Shown: piece by piece, positions 17,806 through 26,225 of the stretch
Numbering within the stretch: the stretch's first letter is position 1
Layout of the letters: every line of letters starts with the position of its first letter
From: Afipia sp.
GTDB lineage: Bacteria; Pseudomonadota; Alphaproteobacteria; Rhizobiales; Xanthobacteraceae
Assembly (NCBI GenBank): GCA_017474385.1
Contig: JAFVHU010000160.1
Coordinates: 1 to 46,824 of the forward strand
Reading direction: 5' to 3'
Length of the DNA: 46,824 nt
Translations under genes and position numbers: made by a program
Notes under the pieces: generated by a model
Told to the model about the DNA's origin: nothing
The model's database searches: none
What the model saw: the letters and a program-made list of their open reading frames with translations, nothing else

Positions 17806-18009
17806 ATGACGGACGACGTCAAAAATGAGCGCAACGCCAAATCGGCCCGCAATGAGCGGCTGAAATCGGCGCTGCGCGACAATTTGAAACGGCGGAAGTC
17901 GCAGGCCCGCGGCCGCGCCGGAATGGCGATCGTCACGCCCGATGACGATGCGAAGGCGCGGGACCATGCATCGGGCACGGGCTCACATCGGCGCGACGGC
18001 GACACCTGA
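17806..18009 (+). CDS. Small basic hypothetical protein
   Basis: Encodes 67 residues starting MTDDVKNERNAKSARNERLK. The sequence is strongly charged and helical in its first two thirds (SALRDNLKRRKSQARGRAGM), with a disordered tail. I recall similar short proteins in Bradyrhizobium relatives, but no function is known. The run of arginines and lysines would suit nucleic acid contact, which is only a guess. It is divergent from the NTF2-like gene, and the twin-hairpin copy B begins 48 bases after its stop. Confidence 0.55.
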   Translation: MTDDVKNERNAKSARNERLKSALRDNLKRRKSQARGRAGMAIVTPDDDAKARDHASGTGSHRRDGDT

Positions 18010-18056
18010 CCAGCCGCCTTCATCCATCGCTTGATTGTTTGGCGGGCAGACACGAT

Positions 18057-18220
18057 CTAGTGTCCCGTATCCGACGTTCGCTTTGCTCCGCAGCGTCTTC
18101 CGAGCGAACGTCGGATACGAAAGGACATTAGAAAACTTATGATTCTAGTGATCCTTTGATTCTGACATTCGTAAAAGTGCCTGCGAAAGATCCGTACGAA
18201 TGTGAGAACCGGATCACTAG
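18057..18220. repeat. Twin-hairpin CTAGTG/CACTAG repeat, copy B
   Basis: Hairpin 1 (18057-18131) has the same inner stem as copy A (GTATCCGACGTTCG), with one change in the right outer arm (GGACATTAG). Hairpin 2 (18145-18220) has ends CTAGTGATCC / GGATCACTAG and an inner stem GATTCTGACATTCGT / ACGAATGTGAGAACC, which carries two mismatched or wobble positions. The linker is AAAACTTATGATT. The loops also resemble copy A (CAGCGTCTTCCGAG in loop 1). It lies between the small gene ending at 18009 and the flavoprotein gene. Confidence 0.9.
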
Positions 18221-18283
18221 CTTGATGAAGGCGATCTCCAACGAGGGATATCGCTGATCTGCTCGAACATAAGGATGCGTGAG

Positions 18284-18742
18284 ATGGCGACGGACCAGGC
18301 AGCAGCAATTGGGACGGGCGCCCCGCAAACCGACGCCGCGCACGCGGCATTTCCCCGGTTCGAGCAGACGTTTCCGAAATTGACGGAAACAGAAATCGGC
18401 CGCATGCGCCGGTTCGGCGAGGTGCGTCAGCATAAGGACGGCGAATTGCTGTTCGAGTCCGGCAAGGTCGGCCCCGGCATGTTCGTTATTCTCTCGGGAA
18501 ATGTCGCCATCAGCCAGCGCGACGGCCTGGGTCATGTCACGCCGGTGATCGAGCAGGGACCGGGCCAGTTTCTGGCCGAGATCGGACAGCTTTCTGGCCG
18601 CCGTGCGCTGGTGGATGGCACCGCCGAGGGTGACGTTGAGACGCTGCTGATCCCGCCGCCCAATCTGCGCGCGCTGCTTGTGGCCAAGCCGATCTCGGCG
18701 AGCGCATCATGCGCGCACTCATTTTGCGCCGTGTTGCCCTGA
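18284..18742 (+). pseudogene. 5' part of a frameshifted cNMP-binding/thioredoxin-reductase-like flavoprotein
   Basis: The frame from the ATG at 18284 (AAGGA eight bases upstream) encodes a cyclic-nucleotide-binding domain: GEVRQHKDGELLFESGKVGPGMFVILSGNVAI and GQFLAEIGQLSGRRALVDGTAEGDVETLLIPP. At about 18686 the frame breaks. One missing base after GTGGCC would restore VAEADLGERIMRALILRRV and join the domain to the flavoprotein frame that continues to 19995. Without it, this frame stops at 18742. It is either a real disabling deletion or a sequencing error. The intact form is a known alphaproteobacterial architecture (cNMP domain plus TrxR-like flavoprotein). Confidence 0.75.
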
Positions 18743-19995
18743 TCCAGGCCGGTCTCGGAGGCCCGGTGCTGATCGGCTCGCCGTCGCTGGGCGACGTCGT
18801 GCGGCTGCAAGGCTTTTTGTCGCGCAACGGTATTCCCCATCATGTGCTTGATCCCGCCAACGACACGGACGCAGCAGATCTGATTGCGCGCTACTCGCCG
18901 TCACCCACTGATCTGCCGCTGGTGGTGGCCCCGGACGGCACCGTCCTGCGCAATCCCAGCGAAGTCGATCTTGCCTATGCGATGGGAATGATCGGCGGCC
19001 CGATCCGGGACAAGCTCTATGACGTCGCCGTCGTCGGCGGCGGCCCCGCCGGACTTGCGACCGCGGTGTATGCGGCGTCCGAAGGATTGTCGGTGGCGGT
19101 GCTCGATGCACGCCACTTCGGCGGCCAGGCCGGCGCCAGCGCCCGCATAGAAAATTATCTCGGATTCCCGACCGGTATCTCCGGGCAGGCGCTTGCCGGG
19201 CGGGCTTACAATCAGGCGCAGAAGTTCGGCGCGGACCTGATGATTCCGGTCGAGGCGAAATCGCTCGACTGCTCGAAAAGCGGCGGTGCATTCGGGCTCA
19301 CGACCGAATGCGGTCATTTCCTGAAGGCGAAATCCATTGTCGTTGCCAGCGGTGCGCGCTACCGGCGCCCCACCATCGAGAATCTCGACAAGTTCGAGGG
19401 ACGCGGCGTCTGGTACTGGGCATCGCCGATCGAGGGGAAGCTCTGTTCGCAGCAGGAAATCATTCTGGTCGGCGGCGGCAACTCCGCAGGGCAGGCTGCG
19501 GTGTTTCTCTCTAGCCACGCCAGCAAGGTGCGGATGATGATCCGTAGCGGCGGTCTCGCCGACAGCATGTCGCGCTATCTGATCGACCGCATCATGGCGA
19601 CGCCGAACATCGAACTGATGATCCATACCGAGATCGTCAGGCTGGAGGGCGCGGAAGGCGGGCTCGAGCGGGTGCACTGGCGCAATCGCCGCACCGGCAT
19701 CGAGACGGCGGGCGACATCCGCAACGTGTTTCTGTTTGTCGGCGCCGATCCTGCAACCTCATGGCTGAAAGGTTGCGGCGTTGAGCTTGATCGCACGGGT
19801 TTCGTGGTGACCGGTTCGCAGTGTGAGGAAGGCAAGCCGGTCTCGGGGCTGGAGACATCGGTGCCGGGTGTCTTCGCCGTCGGCGATGTGCGTTCGGGCT
19901 CGGTCAAGCGCATGGGCGGGGCGATCGGCGAAGGTGCGCAGGTCGTGGCCGCGCTGCATGGTTTTCTTGGCGACAAACCGGCGCAGCCTCATTAG
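18709..19995 (+). CDS. Thioredoxin-reductase-like FAD/NAD(P) oxidoreductase lacking the CxxC (3' part of a frameshifted fusion)
   Basis: This frame holds the end of the cNMP domain, a thioredoxin-like segment (LIGSPSLGDVVRLQGFLSRNGIPHHVLD), then the flavoprotein. The FAD site is VAVVGGGPAGLATAVYAASEG, GGQAGASARIENYLGFP is typical of TrxR, the NAD(P) site is EIILVGGGNSAGQAAVFL, and GVFAVGDVRSGSVKRMGGAIGEGAQVV closes the FAD site. The redox CATC motif is replaced (GVWYWASPIEGKLC), so it cannot act as a classical thioredoxin reductase. The ATG at 18709 lies inside conserved sequence and is probably not the natural start. It precedes the UBP zinc-finger gene at 20038. Confidence 0.8.
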   Translation: MRALILRRVALIQAGLGGPVLIGSPSLGDVVRLQGFLSRNGIPHHVLDPANDTDAADLIARYSPSPTDLPLVVAPDGTVLRNPSEVDLAYAMGMIGGPIRDKLYDVAVVGGGPAGLATAVYAASEGLSVAVLDARHFGGQAGASARIENYLGFPTGISGQALAGRAYNQAQKFGADLMIPVEAKSLDCSKSGGAFGLTTECGHFLKAKSIVVASGARYRRPTIENLDKFEGRGVWYWASPIEGKLCSQQEIILVGGGNSAGQAAVFLSSHASKVRMMIRSGGLADSMSRYLIDRIMATPNIELMIHTEIVRLEGAEGGLERVHWRNRRTGIETAGDIRNVFLFVGADPATSWLKGCGVELDRTGFVVTGSQCEEGKPVSGLETSVPGVFAVGDVRSGSVKRMGGAIGEGAQVVAALHGFLGDKPAQPH

Positions 19996-20037
19996 CCTGT
20001 GAACCGCCGGAGAACTCTCTCACCAAGAGACCATGAC

Positions 20038-20340
20038 ATGCCCTGCAAGCACATCGCGGAGATCAAGGACGTCACTCCGAGTGCGCTGGGCTGCGAGGAA
20101 TGCCTGAAGACCGGCAGCGTCTGGCTGCACTTGCGGATCTGCCGGACCTGCGGCCATGTCGGCTGCTGCGACGATTCGCCGAACCGGCACGCCACCAAAC
20201 ATTTCCGCGCCACGCAGCATCCCGTTATCGAAGGTTATGATCCGCCGGAGGGGTGGGGCTGGTGCTACGTCGACGAAATCATGTTCGACCTGTCGAAGCG
20301 CAAGACCCCGCATAACGGTCCGATCCCGCGTTATGATTGA
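20038..20340 (+). CDS. UBP-type zinc finger protein
   Basis: Encodes 100 residues from ATG (MPCKHIAEIKDV). Cysteines and histidines at C3, H5, C19, C22, C35, C38, H40, C43, H51, H55 and H61 follow the ZnF-UBP pattern known from ubiquitin hydrolases and HDAC6; bacterial versions lack ubiquitin partners and their ligand is unknown. It begins 42 bases after the flavoprotein stop. This zinc finger is often found beside or fused to such flavoproteins in alphaproteobacteria (recollection), which suggests a joint redox or sensing role. Confidence 0.85.
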   Translation: MPCKHIAEIKDVTPSALGCEECLKTGSVWLHLRICRTCGHVGCCDDSPNRHATKHFRATQHPVIEGYDPPEGWGWCYVDEIMFDLSKRKTPHNGPIPRYD

Positions 20341-20372
20341 ACTGCGCCTGCCGATGATCTGAGCTTGCCAAA

Positions 20373-20404
20373 TCTGTGTGTTGCCAGGTCTGTGTGTTGC
20401 CAGG
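20373..20404. repeat. Two perfect tandem copies of a 16-bp unit
   Basis: TCTGTGTGTTGCCAGG occurs twice in direct tandem (20373-20388 and 20389-20404), with a partial related unit (TTGCCAAA) just before. It lies in the 82-base gap upstream of the hydrolase start at 20423, so a change in copy number would alter promoter or leader spacing. Confidence 0.85.
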
Positions 20405-20422
20405 TCCTCTTGTTATTTCAGC

Positions 20423-21352
20423 ATGCAGTATTTTCGACGGGCCATTCGCGGCGCGGCCTGCGCCGCGGCAGTGGCGGCATCCATCGTTCTCGCGTCATTC
20501 GGTCCCGCGGCTGCGCAGTCGGCGCCGCAGAGCCGCTCCGCCGACGTGAATGGCGTCAAGCTGAACTATCTGATCGCCGGCGAGGGCGATCCTGTCGTGC
20601 TGCTGCACGGTTACGCGCAAACCAGCCACATGTGGCGGCCGCTGTTTCCCGGACTTGCGAACCAGCACACGGTGATCGCGCCGGATCTGCGCGGGTTCGG
20701 CAAATCCGATGCGCCTGAGGGCGGCTACACCAAGAAGCAAATGGCGCAGGACATCCACGCGCTGGTGAAGAGCCTCGGATACACCAAGGTCAAGATCGTC
20801 GGCCACGACATCGGACTGATGGTCGCCTATGCCTATGCGGCGCAGTATCCGGCCGAGGTCGATCGCATCGTGCTGATGGATGCCTTCCTGCCCGGCGTCG
20901 GCGACTGGAAGAACGTCTGGCTGCTGCGCGATCTCTGGCACTTCCATTTCTACGGCAAGACGCCGCTGGCGCTGGTGACTGGCCGCGAACGGATCTATCT
21001 CGAACATTTCTGGAATGATTTCGCCGCCAACCCGGCAAAATCGATCTCTCAGAAGGATCGTAAGTTCTACGCCAAGGCCTATGCGCAGCCGGGACACATG
21101 AAGGCGGGGATGGAAGTCTTCCGCGCGTTCGAAAAGGATGCCGACGATTTTGCCGGCTTTGCCAAGACCAGGCTGCCGATGCCGATGCTCGTGCTTTCCG
21201 GCGAGAAGGCGGGAGGGCTTTTCCTGATCGAACAGGGCAAGCTGGTCGCGACCAATGTCGAGGGTGTGATCGTGAAAGGCTCCGGACACTGGCTGATGGA
21301 GGAGGCGCCCGGTCAGGTAATTCCGAAGCTGGTGGATTTTCTCAATCGCTGA
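20423..21352 (+). CDS. Exported alpha/beta hydrolase of the epoxide hydrolase/dehalogenase type
   Basis: Encodes 309 residues from the ATG at 20423. The N-terminus is a signal peptide (FRRAIRGAACAAAVAASIVL, cleavage near AAAQS). The alpha/beta-hydrolase fold shows the oxyanion motif LLHGYAQTSHMW, the elbow VGHDIGLMVAYAYA and the terminal histidine in GSGHWLMEE. The nucleophile is an aspartate, as in epoxide hydrolases and haloalkane or haloacetate dehalogenases. The natural substrate is unknown. Export to the periplasm is unusual for the soluble bacterial members but not rare. Two 16-bp tandem repeats precede it. Confidence 0.85.
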   Translation: MQYFRRAIRGAACAAAVAASIVLASFGPAAAQSAPQSRSADVNGVKLNYLIAGEGDPVVLLHGYAQTSHMWRPLFPGLANQHTVIAPDLRGFGKSDAPEGGYTKKQMAQDIHALVKSLGYTKVKIVGHDIGLMVAYAYAAQYPAEVDRIVLMDAFLPGVGDWKNVWLLRDLWHFHFYGKTPLALVTGRERIYLEHFWNDFAANPAKSISQKDRKFYAKAYAQPGHMKAGMEVFRAFEKDADDFAGFAKTRLPMPMLVLSGEKAGGLFLIEQGKLVATNVEGVIVKGSGHWLMEEAPGQVIPKLVDFLNR

Positions 21353-21455
21353 TCAGCACGAAAATTTGTGAGCGCGCCGCGTGCGGAAATGGAACCTCTG
21401 TTGCGCTGCCCTGCGTATGATGTAGCCTTGGATTCATTCTAAACGGGCGCGCACC

Positions 21456-21941
21456 ATGATTTTGGGCATGTCACTAGCGGGTTTCACGGTCCTTCATCTC
21501 ATCATCTGCATGATCGCCATTGGCCTCGGCTTCGTGGTGGTGGGCGGGATGCTCGCCTCGAACCGGCTGCCCGGCTGGACGCTCTGGTTTCTCGTCCTGA
21601 CCATCCTCACCAATGCGACCGGCTTTCTGTTTCCCTTCACCAAGCTGCTGCCGTCGCACATGGTCGCGCTGATCTCGCTGGTGCTGCTGGCGATCGCGGT
21701 CTACGCGCTCTACGCAAAAGGCCTCGCCGGTATCTGGCGCACGGTTTATGTGGTCACCGCGATGCTCGCGCTCTGGTTCAATGTGTTCGTCCTGATCGCG
21801 CAGTCGTTCCAGAAGGTCGCGTTGCTGAACGTTTATGCGCCGACCGGAGCCGAGCCGCCATTTGCAATCACCCAGGGCATCGTGCTGCTGTTTTTCATCG
21901 GCCTGATCATCCTCGGCATCAGGCGTTTCAAAACGGCTTAA
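21456..21941 (+). CDS. Four-helix membrane protein of unknown function
   Basis: Encodes 161 residues with four clear hydrophobic helices: VLHLIICMIAIGLGFVVVGG, LWFLVLTILTNATGFLFPF, VALISLVLLAIAVYALYA plus VYVVTAMLALWFNVFVLIA, and IVLLFFIGLIILGI. The loops are short. No conserved catalytic motif is visible and I do not recognise a named family. The start could also be the ATG at 21468. It lies about 100 bases after the alpha/beta hydrolase and 24 bases before the SDR gene, so the last two may be co-transcribed. Confidence 0.7.
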   Translation: MILGMSLAGFTVLHLIICMIAIGLGFVVVGGMLASNRLPGWTLWFLVLTILTNATGFLFPFTKLLPSHMVALISLVLLAIAVYALYAKGLAGIWRTVYVVTAMLALWFNVFVLIAQSFQKVALLNVYAPTGAEPPFAITQGIVLLFFIGLIILGIRRFKTA

Positions 21942-21964
21942 CGCACGTCTAAACGGGAGCGTCG

Positions 21965-22630
21965 ATGAAAGTCATTGTCTTCGGCGCGACCGGCATGGTC
22001 GGGCAGGGCGTTCTGCGCGAATGCCTGCGCGATGGCGATGTGACGGAGGTGTTGACCGTCGGCCGCAGCGCCACCGGTCAGCAGCATCCGAAACTGCGCG
22101 AGCTCGTGCACAAGGACTTTCTCGATTTCTCAGCCGTTGAAAAAGACATCACGGGCTATGACGCCTGCTTCTTCTGTCTCGGCGTCTCCTCGCTCGGACT
22201 GGACGAGGAGCGTTATCGCCATCTGACCTACGACATCACACTGGCGGCGGCGCGGCCGCTGGCGCGGCTCAATCCCGGCATGACTTTCGTCTATGTCACC
22301 GGCGCAAGCACCGACAGCACCGAGCAGGGCCGCATGATGTGGGCGCGCGTCAAAGGCAAGACCGAGAACGACCTGCTCAAGCTGCCGTTCAAGGCGGCCT
22401 TCATGTTCCGTCCCGGTGCGATCCAGCCGCTGCACGGCGTCCGGTCGAAAACGGCGTGGGTTCAGGCGCTCTATGTCATGACCGGGCCGCTGCTGAGTTT
22501 CCTGCATCAGGTCGCGCCGAACTATGTCACCACCACCGAGGAACTCGGCCGCGCCATGCTGAGCGTTGCCAAGCGCGGCTATCCGAAACCGATCCTTGAG
22601 ATGGAAGACATCCACAAGGCCGGGGCCTGA
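21965..22630 (+). CDS. NAD(P)-binding atypical SDR / epimerase family protein
   Basis: Encodes 221 residues. The N-terminal Rossmann motif is VIVFGATGMVGQGVLREC, followed by VGRS and a CFFCLGVSS strand. The region FVYVTGASTDSTEQGRMMWARVKGKTENDLL holds a Thr/Ser and Lys but no YxxxK, as in the atypical NAD(P)-binding proteins related to HTATIP2/TIP30. The substrate is unknown. It is separated by only 24 bases from the membrane protein gene and precedes murA by 176 bases. Confidence 0.8.
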   Translation: MKVIVFGATGMVGQGVLRECLRDGDVTEVLTVGRSATGQQHPKLRELVHKDFLDFSAVEKDITGYDACFFCLGVSSLGLDEERYRHLTYDITLAAARPLARLNPGMTFVYVTGASTDSTEQGRMMWARVKGKTENDLLKLPFKAAFMFRPGAIQPLHGVRSKTAWVQALYVMTGPLLSFLHQVAPNYVTTTEELGRAMLSVAKRGYPKPILEMEDIHKAGA

Positions 22631-22806
22631 TCGCATGTTGGGCCGGGCGGCCGGAAAGCCCTCTGTCCCCGCCCAACCGACACAATTCGAGCGATTTTTC
22701 AGGTATTAAGCTGAAGCGCCGGGGTTCTTGGGGCGTCCGGCGCGCGGTTTCCACCTCCACCGAAACGCGCTAAAAGCCATTTTATCCGCAACAGGGCAGG
22801 TTTCGC

Positions 22807-24096
22807 ATGGATCGCATTCGCATTGTCGGCGGCAATAAACTCAACGGCACCATTCCGATTTCCGGCGCGAAGAACGCGGCTCTGCCGCTGATGATCGCAA
22901 GCCTGCTCACCGATGAGACGCTGATTCTCGACAACGTGCCGCGCCTGGCCGACGTCGCGCAGCTTCAGCGCATTCTCGGCAATCATGGCCTCGACATCAT
23001 GTCGAAGGGCAAGCGCCCGGGCGACCATGAGTATCAGGGCCAGACGCTGCATATTTCCGCGGCCAACATCATCGACACCACCGCTCCCTATGAGCTGGTC
23101 TCGAAGATGCGCGCCAGCTTCTGGGTGATCGCGCCGCTGCTCGCGCGGATGAAGGAAGCCAAGGTGTCGTTGCCCGGCGGCTGCGCCATCGGCACGCGCC
23201 CTGTCGATTTGTTGATCATGGCGCTGGAGAAGCTCGGCGCGGAATTGCAGATCGACGGCGGCTACGTGATCGCGAAAGCGCCCGGCGGGCTTGTCGGCGC
23301 TGAGATCGATTTCCCCAAGGTCACGGTCAGCGGGACTCATGTGGCGTTGATGGCGGCGACGCTGGCGAAAGGCACGACGGTCATCAAGAACGCGGCGTGC
23401 GAGCCCGAGATCGTCGATGTCGCCGACTGTCTCAACAAGATGGGTGCGAAGATTTCCGGCGCCGGCACGACGCGGATCGTAATCGAGGGCGTCAAGAAGC
23501 TGCACGGTGCGCGGCACACGGTGCTGCCGGACCGGATCGAGACCGGCACCTATGCCATGGCGGTGGCGATGACCGGCGGCGATGTCCAACTCGCGGGCGC
23601 GCGGCCTGAACTGCTGCAATCGGCGCTCGACGTGCTGACGGAAGCCGGCGCCACCATCACGCCGAACAACGAAGGCATCCGCGTTGCGCGCAACGGTGCG
23701 GGTATCACCCCGGTCAAGGTCACGACCGCGCCGTTCCCGGGCTTCCCGACCGATCTTCAGGCGCAGCTCATGGCGCTGATGGCCTGCGCCAAGGGCTCGT
23801 CGCACATCACCGAAACAATTTTTGAAAACCGTTTCATGCATGTTCAGGAACTGGCGCGGTTCGGTGCGCGTATCTCCCTCGATGGCGAGACCGCGATCAT
23901 CGACGGCATCGCCAAGCTCAAGGGCGCGCCGGTGATGGCGACGGATTTGCGCGCCTCGGTGTCGCTGGTGATTGCGGCGCTGGCGGCGGAAGGCGAAACC
24001 ACCGTCAATCGCGTCTATCATCTCGATCGCGGCTTCGAGCGGCTCGAGGAAAAACTGTCTGCCTGCGGCGCGACCATCGAACGCATCAGCGGGTAA
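22807..24096 (+). CDS. murA: UDP-N-acetylglucosamine 1-carboxyvinyltransferase
   Basis: Encodes 429 residues. It catalyses transfer of enolpyruvate from PEP to UDP-GlcNAc, the first committed step of peptidoglycan synthesis in the cytoplasm. The N-terminal motif is [12 protein letters not shown]. The fosfomycin-sensitive active-site cysteine is C126 in [43 protein letters not shown] and [12 protein letters not shown] complete the family pattern. It starts the run murA-DUF2948-hisD-UPF0262-phosphatase-maf-yacG, all on the plus strand. Confidence 0.97.
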   Translation: MDRIRIVGGNKLNGTIPISGAKNAALPLMIASLLTDETLILDNVPRLADVAQLQRILGNHGLDIMSKGKRPGDHEYQGQTLHISAANIIDTTAPYELVSKMRASFWVIAPLLARMKEAKVSLPGGCAIGTRPVDLLIMALEKLGAELQIDGGYVIAKAPGGLVGAEIDFPKVTVSGTHVALMAATLAKGTTVIKNAACEPEIVDVADCLNKMGAKISGAGTTRIVIEGVKKLHGARHTVLPDRIETGTYAMAVAMTGGDVQLAGARPELLQSALDVLTEAGATITPNNEGIRVARNGAGITPVKVTTAPFPGFPTDLQAQLMALMACAKGSSHITETIFENRFMHVQELARFGARISLDGETAIIDGIAKLKGAPVMATDLRASVSLVIAALAAEGETTVNRVYHLDRGFERLEEKLSACGATIERISG

Positions 24097-24102
24097 TGCA
24101 GG

Positions 24103-24149
24103 GCATGATCCCGAAAAGTGGAAGCCGGTTTTCGGAAAAGATCATGCCC
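24103..24149. repeat. About 46-bp palindromic interspersed repeat, copy 2
   Basis: Begins GCATGATCCCGAAAAGTGG and ends GGAAAAGATCATGCCC, so its outer ends are inverted repeats of GCATGATC. It is the inverted counterpart of 9804-9849. It sits between the murA stop (24096) and the next start (24172), inside the likely operon, and would be transcribed as a hairpin. Confidence 0.8.
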
Positions 24150-24171
24150 ACTTGAAACAACGGCGGGGGCC

Positions 24172-24654
24172 ATGTCTCAGAACAAAACGGCTCAGCAGAA
24201 TGTATCCCGGCGCAAGCTGGCCGCGCTGGATGAAGACGATCTCGCGGTGATCTCCGCCCACATCCAGGATGCGGCGGTGGTCGCGGGCGACATCCTCTGG
24301 CGGCAGAACGAGAAGCGTCTGGTCGTCGCCATGCGGCGGATAGACTGCGAGGATATCCTCGCCGGTGATTGCGTTCCGCGCCGCCTGATCTCGGCGCTGC
24401 GTTTCGACCGCGTGCTGTCGTGCCAGTCGCGCGAGATCGACATGACGGCCCCGGAACTCCCGCTGACCCTGCTCGGGCTGGAATTCCATCCCGGCAAGAA
24501 ACCGGGCGGCCAGGTGCTGCTGCTGTTCGCTACCGGCGGGGTGCTCAGGCTCGAGGTCGAGTGCCTCGAATGCGAACTGGCCGATCTGGGCCCGGACAAC
24601 TCGGACGGCGATCTGGCGGCAGAGCCCAATCTGCCTGCGCACACAGACATTTAG
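24172..24654 (+). CDS. DUF2948 family protein
   Basis: Encodes 160 residues from the ATG at 24172 (MSQNKTAQQNVSRRKLAALDED), with a run of G just upstream. The core LDEDDLAVISAHIQDAAVVAGDI and the closing RLEVECLECELADLGP match the DUF2948 family of alphaproteobacteria, which is placed between murA and hisD. Function is unknown. The motif FLLFATGG-like segment and a Cys-rich LECEL stretch are conserved in the family. The gap to hisD contains the twin-hairpin copy C. Confidence 0.88.
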   Translation: MSQNKTAQQNVSRRKLAALDEDDLAVISAHIQDAAVVAGDILWRQNEKRLVVAMRRIDCEDILAGDCVPRRLISALRFDRVLSCQSREIDMTAPELPLTLLGLEFHPGKKPGGQVLLLFATGGVLRLEVECLECELADLGPDNSDGDLAAEPNLPAHTDI

Positions 24655-24715
24655 CAACCAATCCGGGCGGTCCCGCTCGCGGTTTCATTCCAGGAATGTT
24701 ATGGGTTGACGGTGA

Positions 24716-24880
24716 CTAGTGTGGCGGTTCGCAAGTCCGCAACATTTGTCAGCACGTCCATTTAGCGGACTTGCGAACCAAAGCCACACTAGAAACTATA
24801 ATTCCTAGTGTCCTTTTGAATCCGAAGTTCGCTATGGAGCGTGCCGCAAAATGAGGCGAACTTCGGATTCAGGACACTAG
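24716..24880. repeat. Twin-hairpin CTAGTG/CACTAG repeat, copy C (diverged stems)
   Basis: Hairpin 1 (24716-24792) has ends CTAGTGTGGC / GCCACACTAG and a perfect 15-bp inner stem GGTTCGCAAGTCCGC / GCGGACTTGCGAACC. Hairpin 2 (24805-24880) has ends CTAGTGTCCT / AGGACACTAG and a perfect 15-bp inner stem GAATCCGAAGTTCGC / GCGAACTTCGGATTC. The linker is AAACTATAATT. The stems differ from copies A and B but every change is matched on the other arm. It ends 10 bases before the first possible hisD start. Confidence 0.9.
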
Positions 24881-24890
24881 CATCGCGCCA

Positions 24891-26225
24891 ATGACCACGC
24901 CTTTAATTGATCCCCTGCCGGACCCTGGAATGCCGATCCGCCTCACCAGCCACAGCGCCGACTTCAGCGAGCGCTTCAACGCCTTTCTCGACATGAAGCG
25001 GGAGGTTTCCGCCGATATCGACGCCTCCGCGCGCGCCATCGTCGACGATGTGGCGAAGCATGGCGATGCAGCGCTGATCGCGGCGACCAAGAAATTCGAC
25101 CGGCTCGATGTGGCGGCAACCGGATTGCGGATTACACCGGTGGAAATCGAAGGTGCGGTGAAGGCTTGCGATACTGCGACGCTCGATGCCCTGAAGTTCG
25201 CGCGCGATCGCATCGAGGTTTTTCACCAGCGGCAATTGCCGAAGGACGAGCGTTTCACCGACGCCGCGGGTGTCGAACTCGGCTGGCGCTGGAGCGCCAT
25301 CGAGGCCGTCGGGCTGTATGTACCGGGCGGCACCGCGGCCTATCCGTCATCGGTGCTGATGAACGCGGTGCCGGCGAAGGTCGCCGGGGTCGGGCGCGTG
25401 GTGATGGTGGTGCCGTCTCCGGACGGCAAGCTCAATCCGCTGGTGCTGGCGGCGGCGCAGCTCGGCGGCGTCTCGGAAATCTACCGCGTCGGCGGCGCGC
25501 AGGCCGTTGCGGCGCTGGCCTATGGCACGGCCACCATCAAGCCGGTGGCGAAGATCGTCGGTCCCGGCAACGCTTATGTTGCCGCGGCCAAGCGGCTGGT
25601 GTTCGGCAAGGTCGGCATCGACATGATCGCCGGCCCGTCCGAAGTGCTGGTGATTGCGGATCGCACCGCGAATCCCGACTGGATCGCAGCCGATCTGCTG
25701 GCGCAGGCCGAGCACGACGCCAACGCGCAGTCGATTCTGATTACCGATGACGAGACGCTTGCGAACGACGTCGCGCGTGCTGTCGAAGCCCAACTGACAA
25801 CACTGCCGCGTGCGCAGATCGCACGCGCCTCGTGGAATGACTTCGGTGCGATCATTCTGGTGAAGTCGCTCGATGAATCAATTGCGCTCGCCGACGCGAT
25901 TGCCGCCGAGCATCTGGAAATCATCACGGCCGATCCCGAAGGCTTGAGCGTGCGTATCCGCAATGCCGGCGCGATCTTCTTGGGCAGCCATACACCGGAA
26001 GCGATCGGCGACTATGTCGGCGGTTCGAATCACGTTTTGCCCACGGCGCGTTCGGCGCGTTTCTCCTCGGGCCTCGGCGTGCTGGATTTCATGAAGCGGA
26101 CCTCGATCCTGAAGTGCGGACCGGAGCAGCTTCGCGCCCTGGGACCGGCGGCGATGACGCTCGGCAAGGCCGAAGGGCTGGATGCCCATGCGCGCTCGGT
26201 CGGATTGCGGCTTAATCTCTCATGA
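24891..26225 (+). CDS. hisD: Histidinol dehydrogenase
   Basis: Encodes up to 444 residues; an alternative start at 24930 ([12 protein letters not shown]) fits related proteins equally well and removes 13 residues. HisD oxidises L-histidinol to L-histidine in two NAD-dependent steps, using zinc. Motifs present are [46 protein letters not shown], the zinc and catalytic part [12 protein letters not shown] with AEHDANAQS, and EHLEI. The stop TGA overlaps the ATG of the next gene (ATGA), which shows translational coupling. It lies in the murA-yacG run. Confidence 0.96.
   Translation: MTTPLIDPLPDPGMPIRLTSHSADFSERFNAFLDMKREVSADIDASARAIVDDVAKHGDAALIAATKKFDRLDVAATGLRITPVEIEGAVKACDTATLDALKFARDRIEVFHQRQLPKDERFTDAAGVELGWRWSAIEAVGLYVPGGTAAYPSSVLMNAVPAKVAGVGRVVMVVPSPDGKLNPLVLAAAQLGGVSEIYRVGGAQAVAALAYGTATIKPVAKIVGPGNAYVAAAKRLVFGKVGIDMIAGPSEVLVIADRTANPDWIAADLLAQAEHDANAQSILITDDETLANDVARAVEAQLTTLPRAQIARASWNDFGAIILVKSLDESIALADAIAAEHLEIITADPEGLSVRIRNAGAIFLGSHTPEAIGDYVGGSNHVLPTARSARFSSGLGVLDFMKRTSILKCGPEQLRALGPAAMTLGKAEGLDAHARSVGLRLNLS

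Noticed and set aside
22699-24021. A 440-codon minus-strand frame
   Set aside because: It is antisense to murA and has the composition of a shadow frame (many R, H, D, Q; no hydrophobic core).
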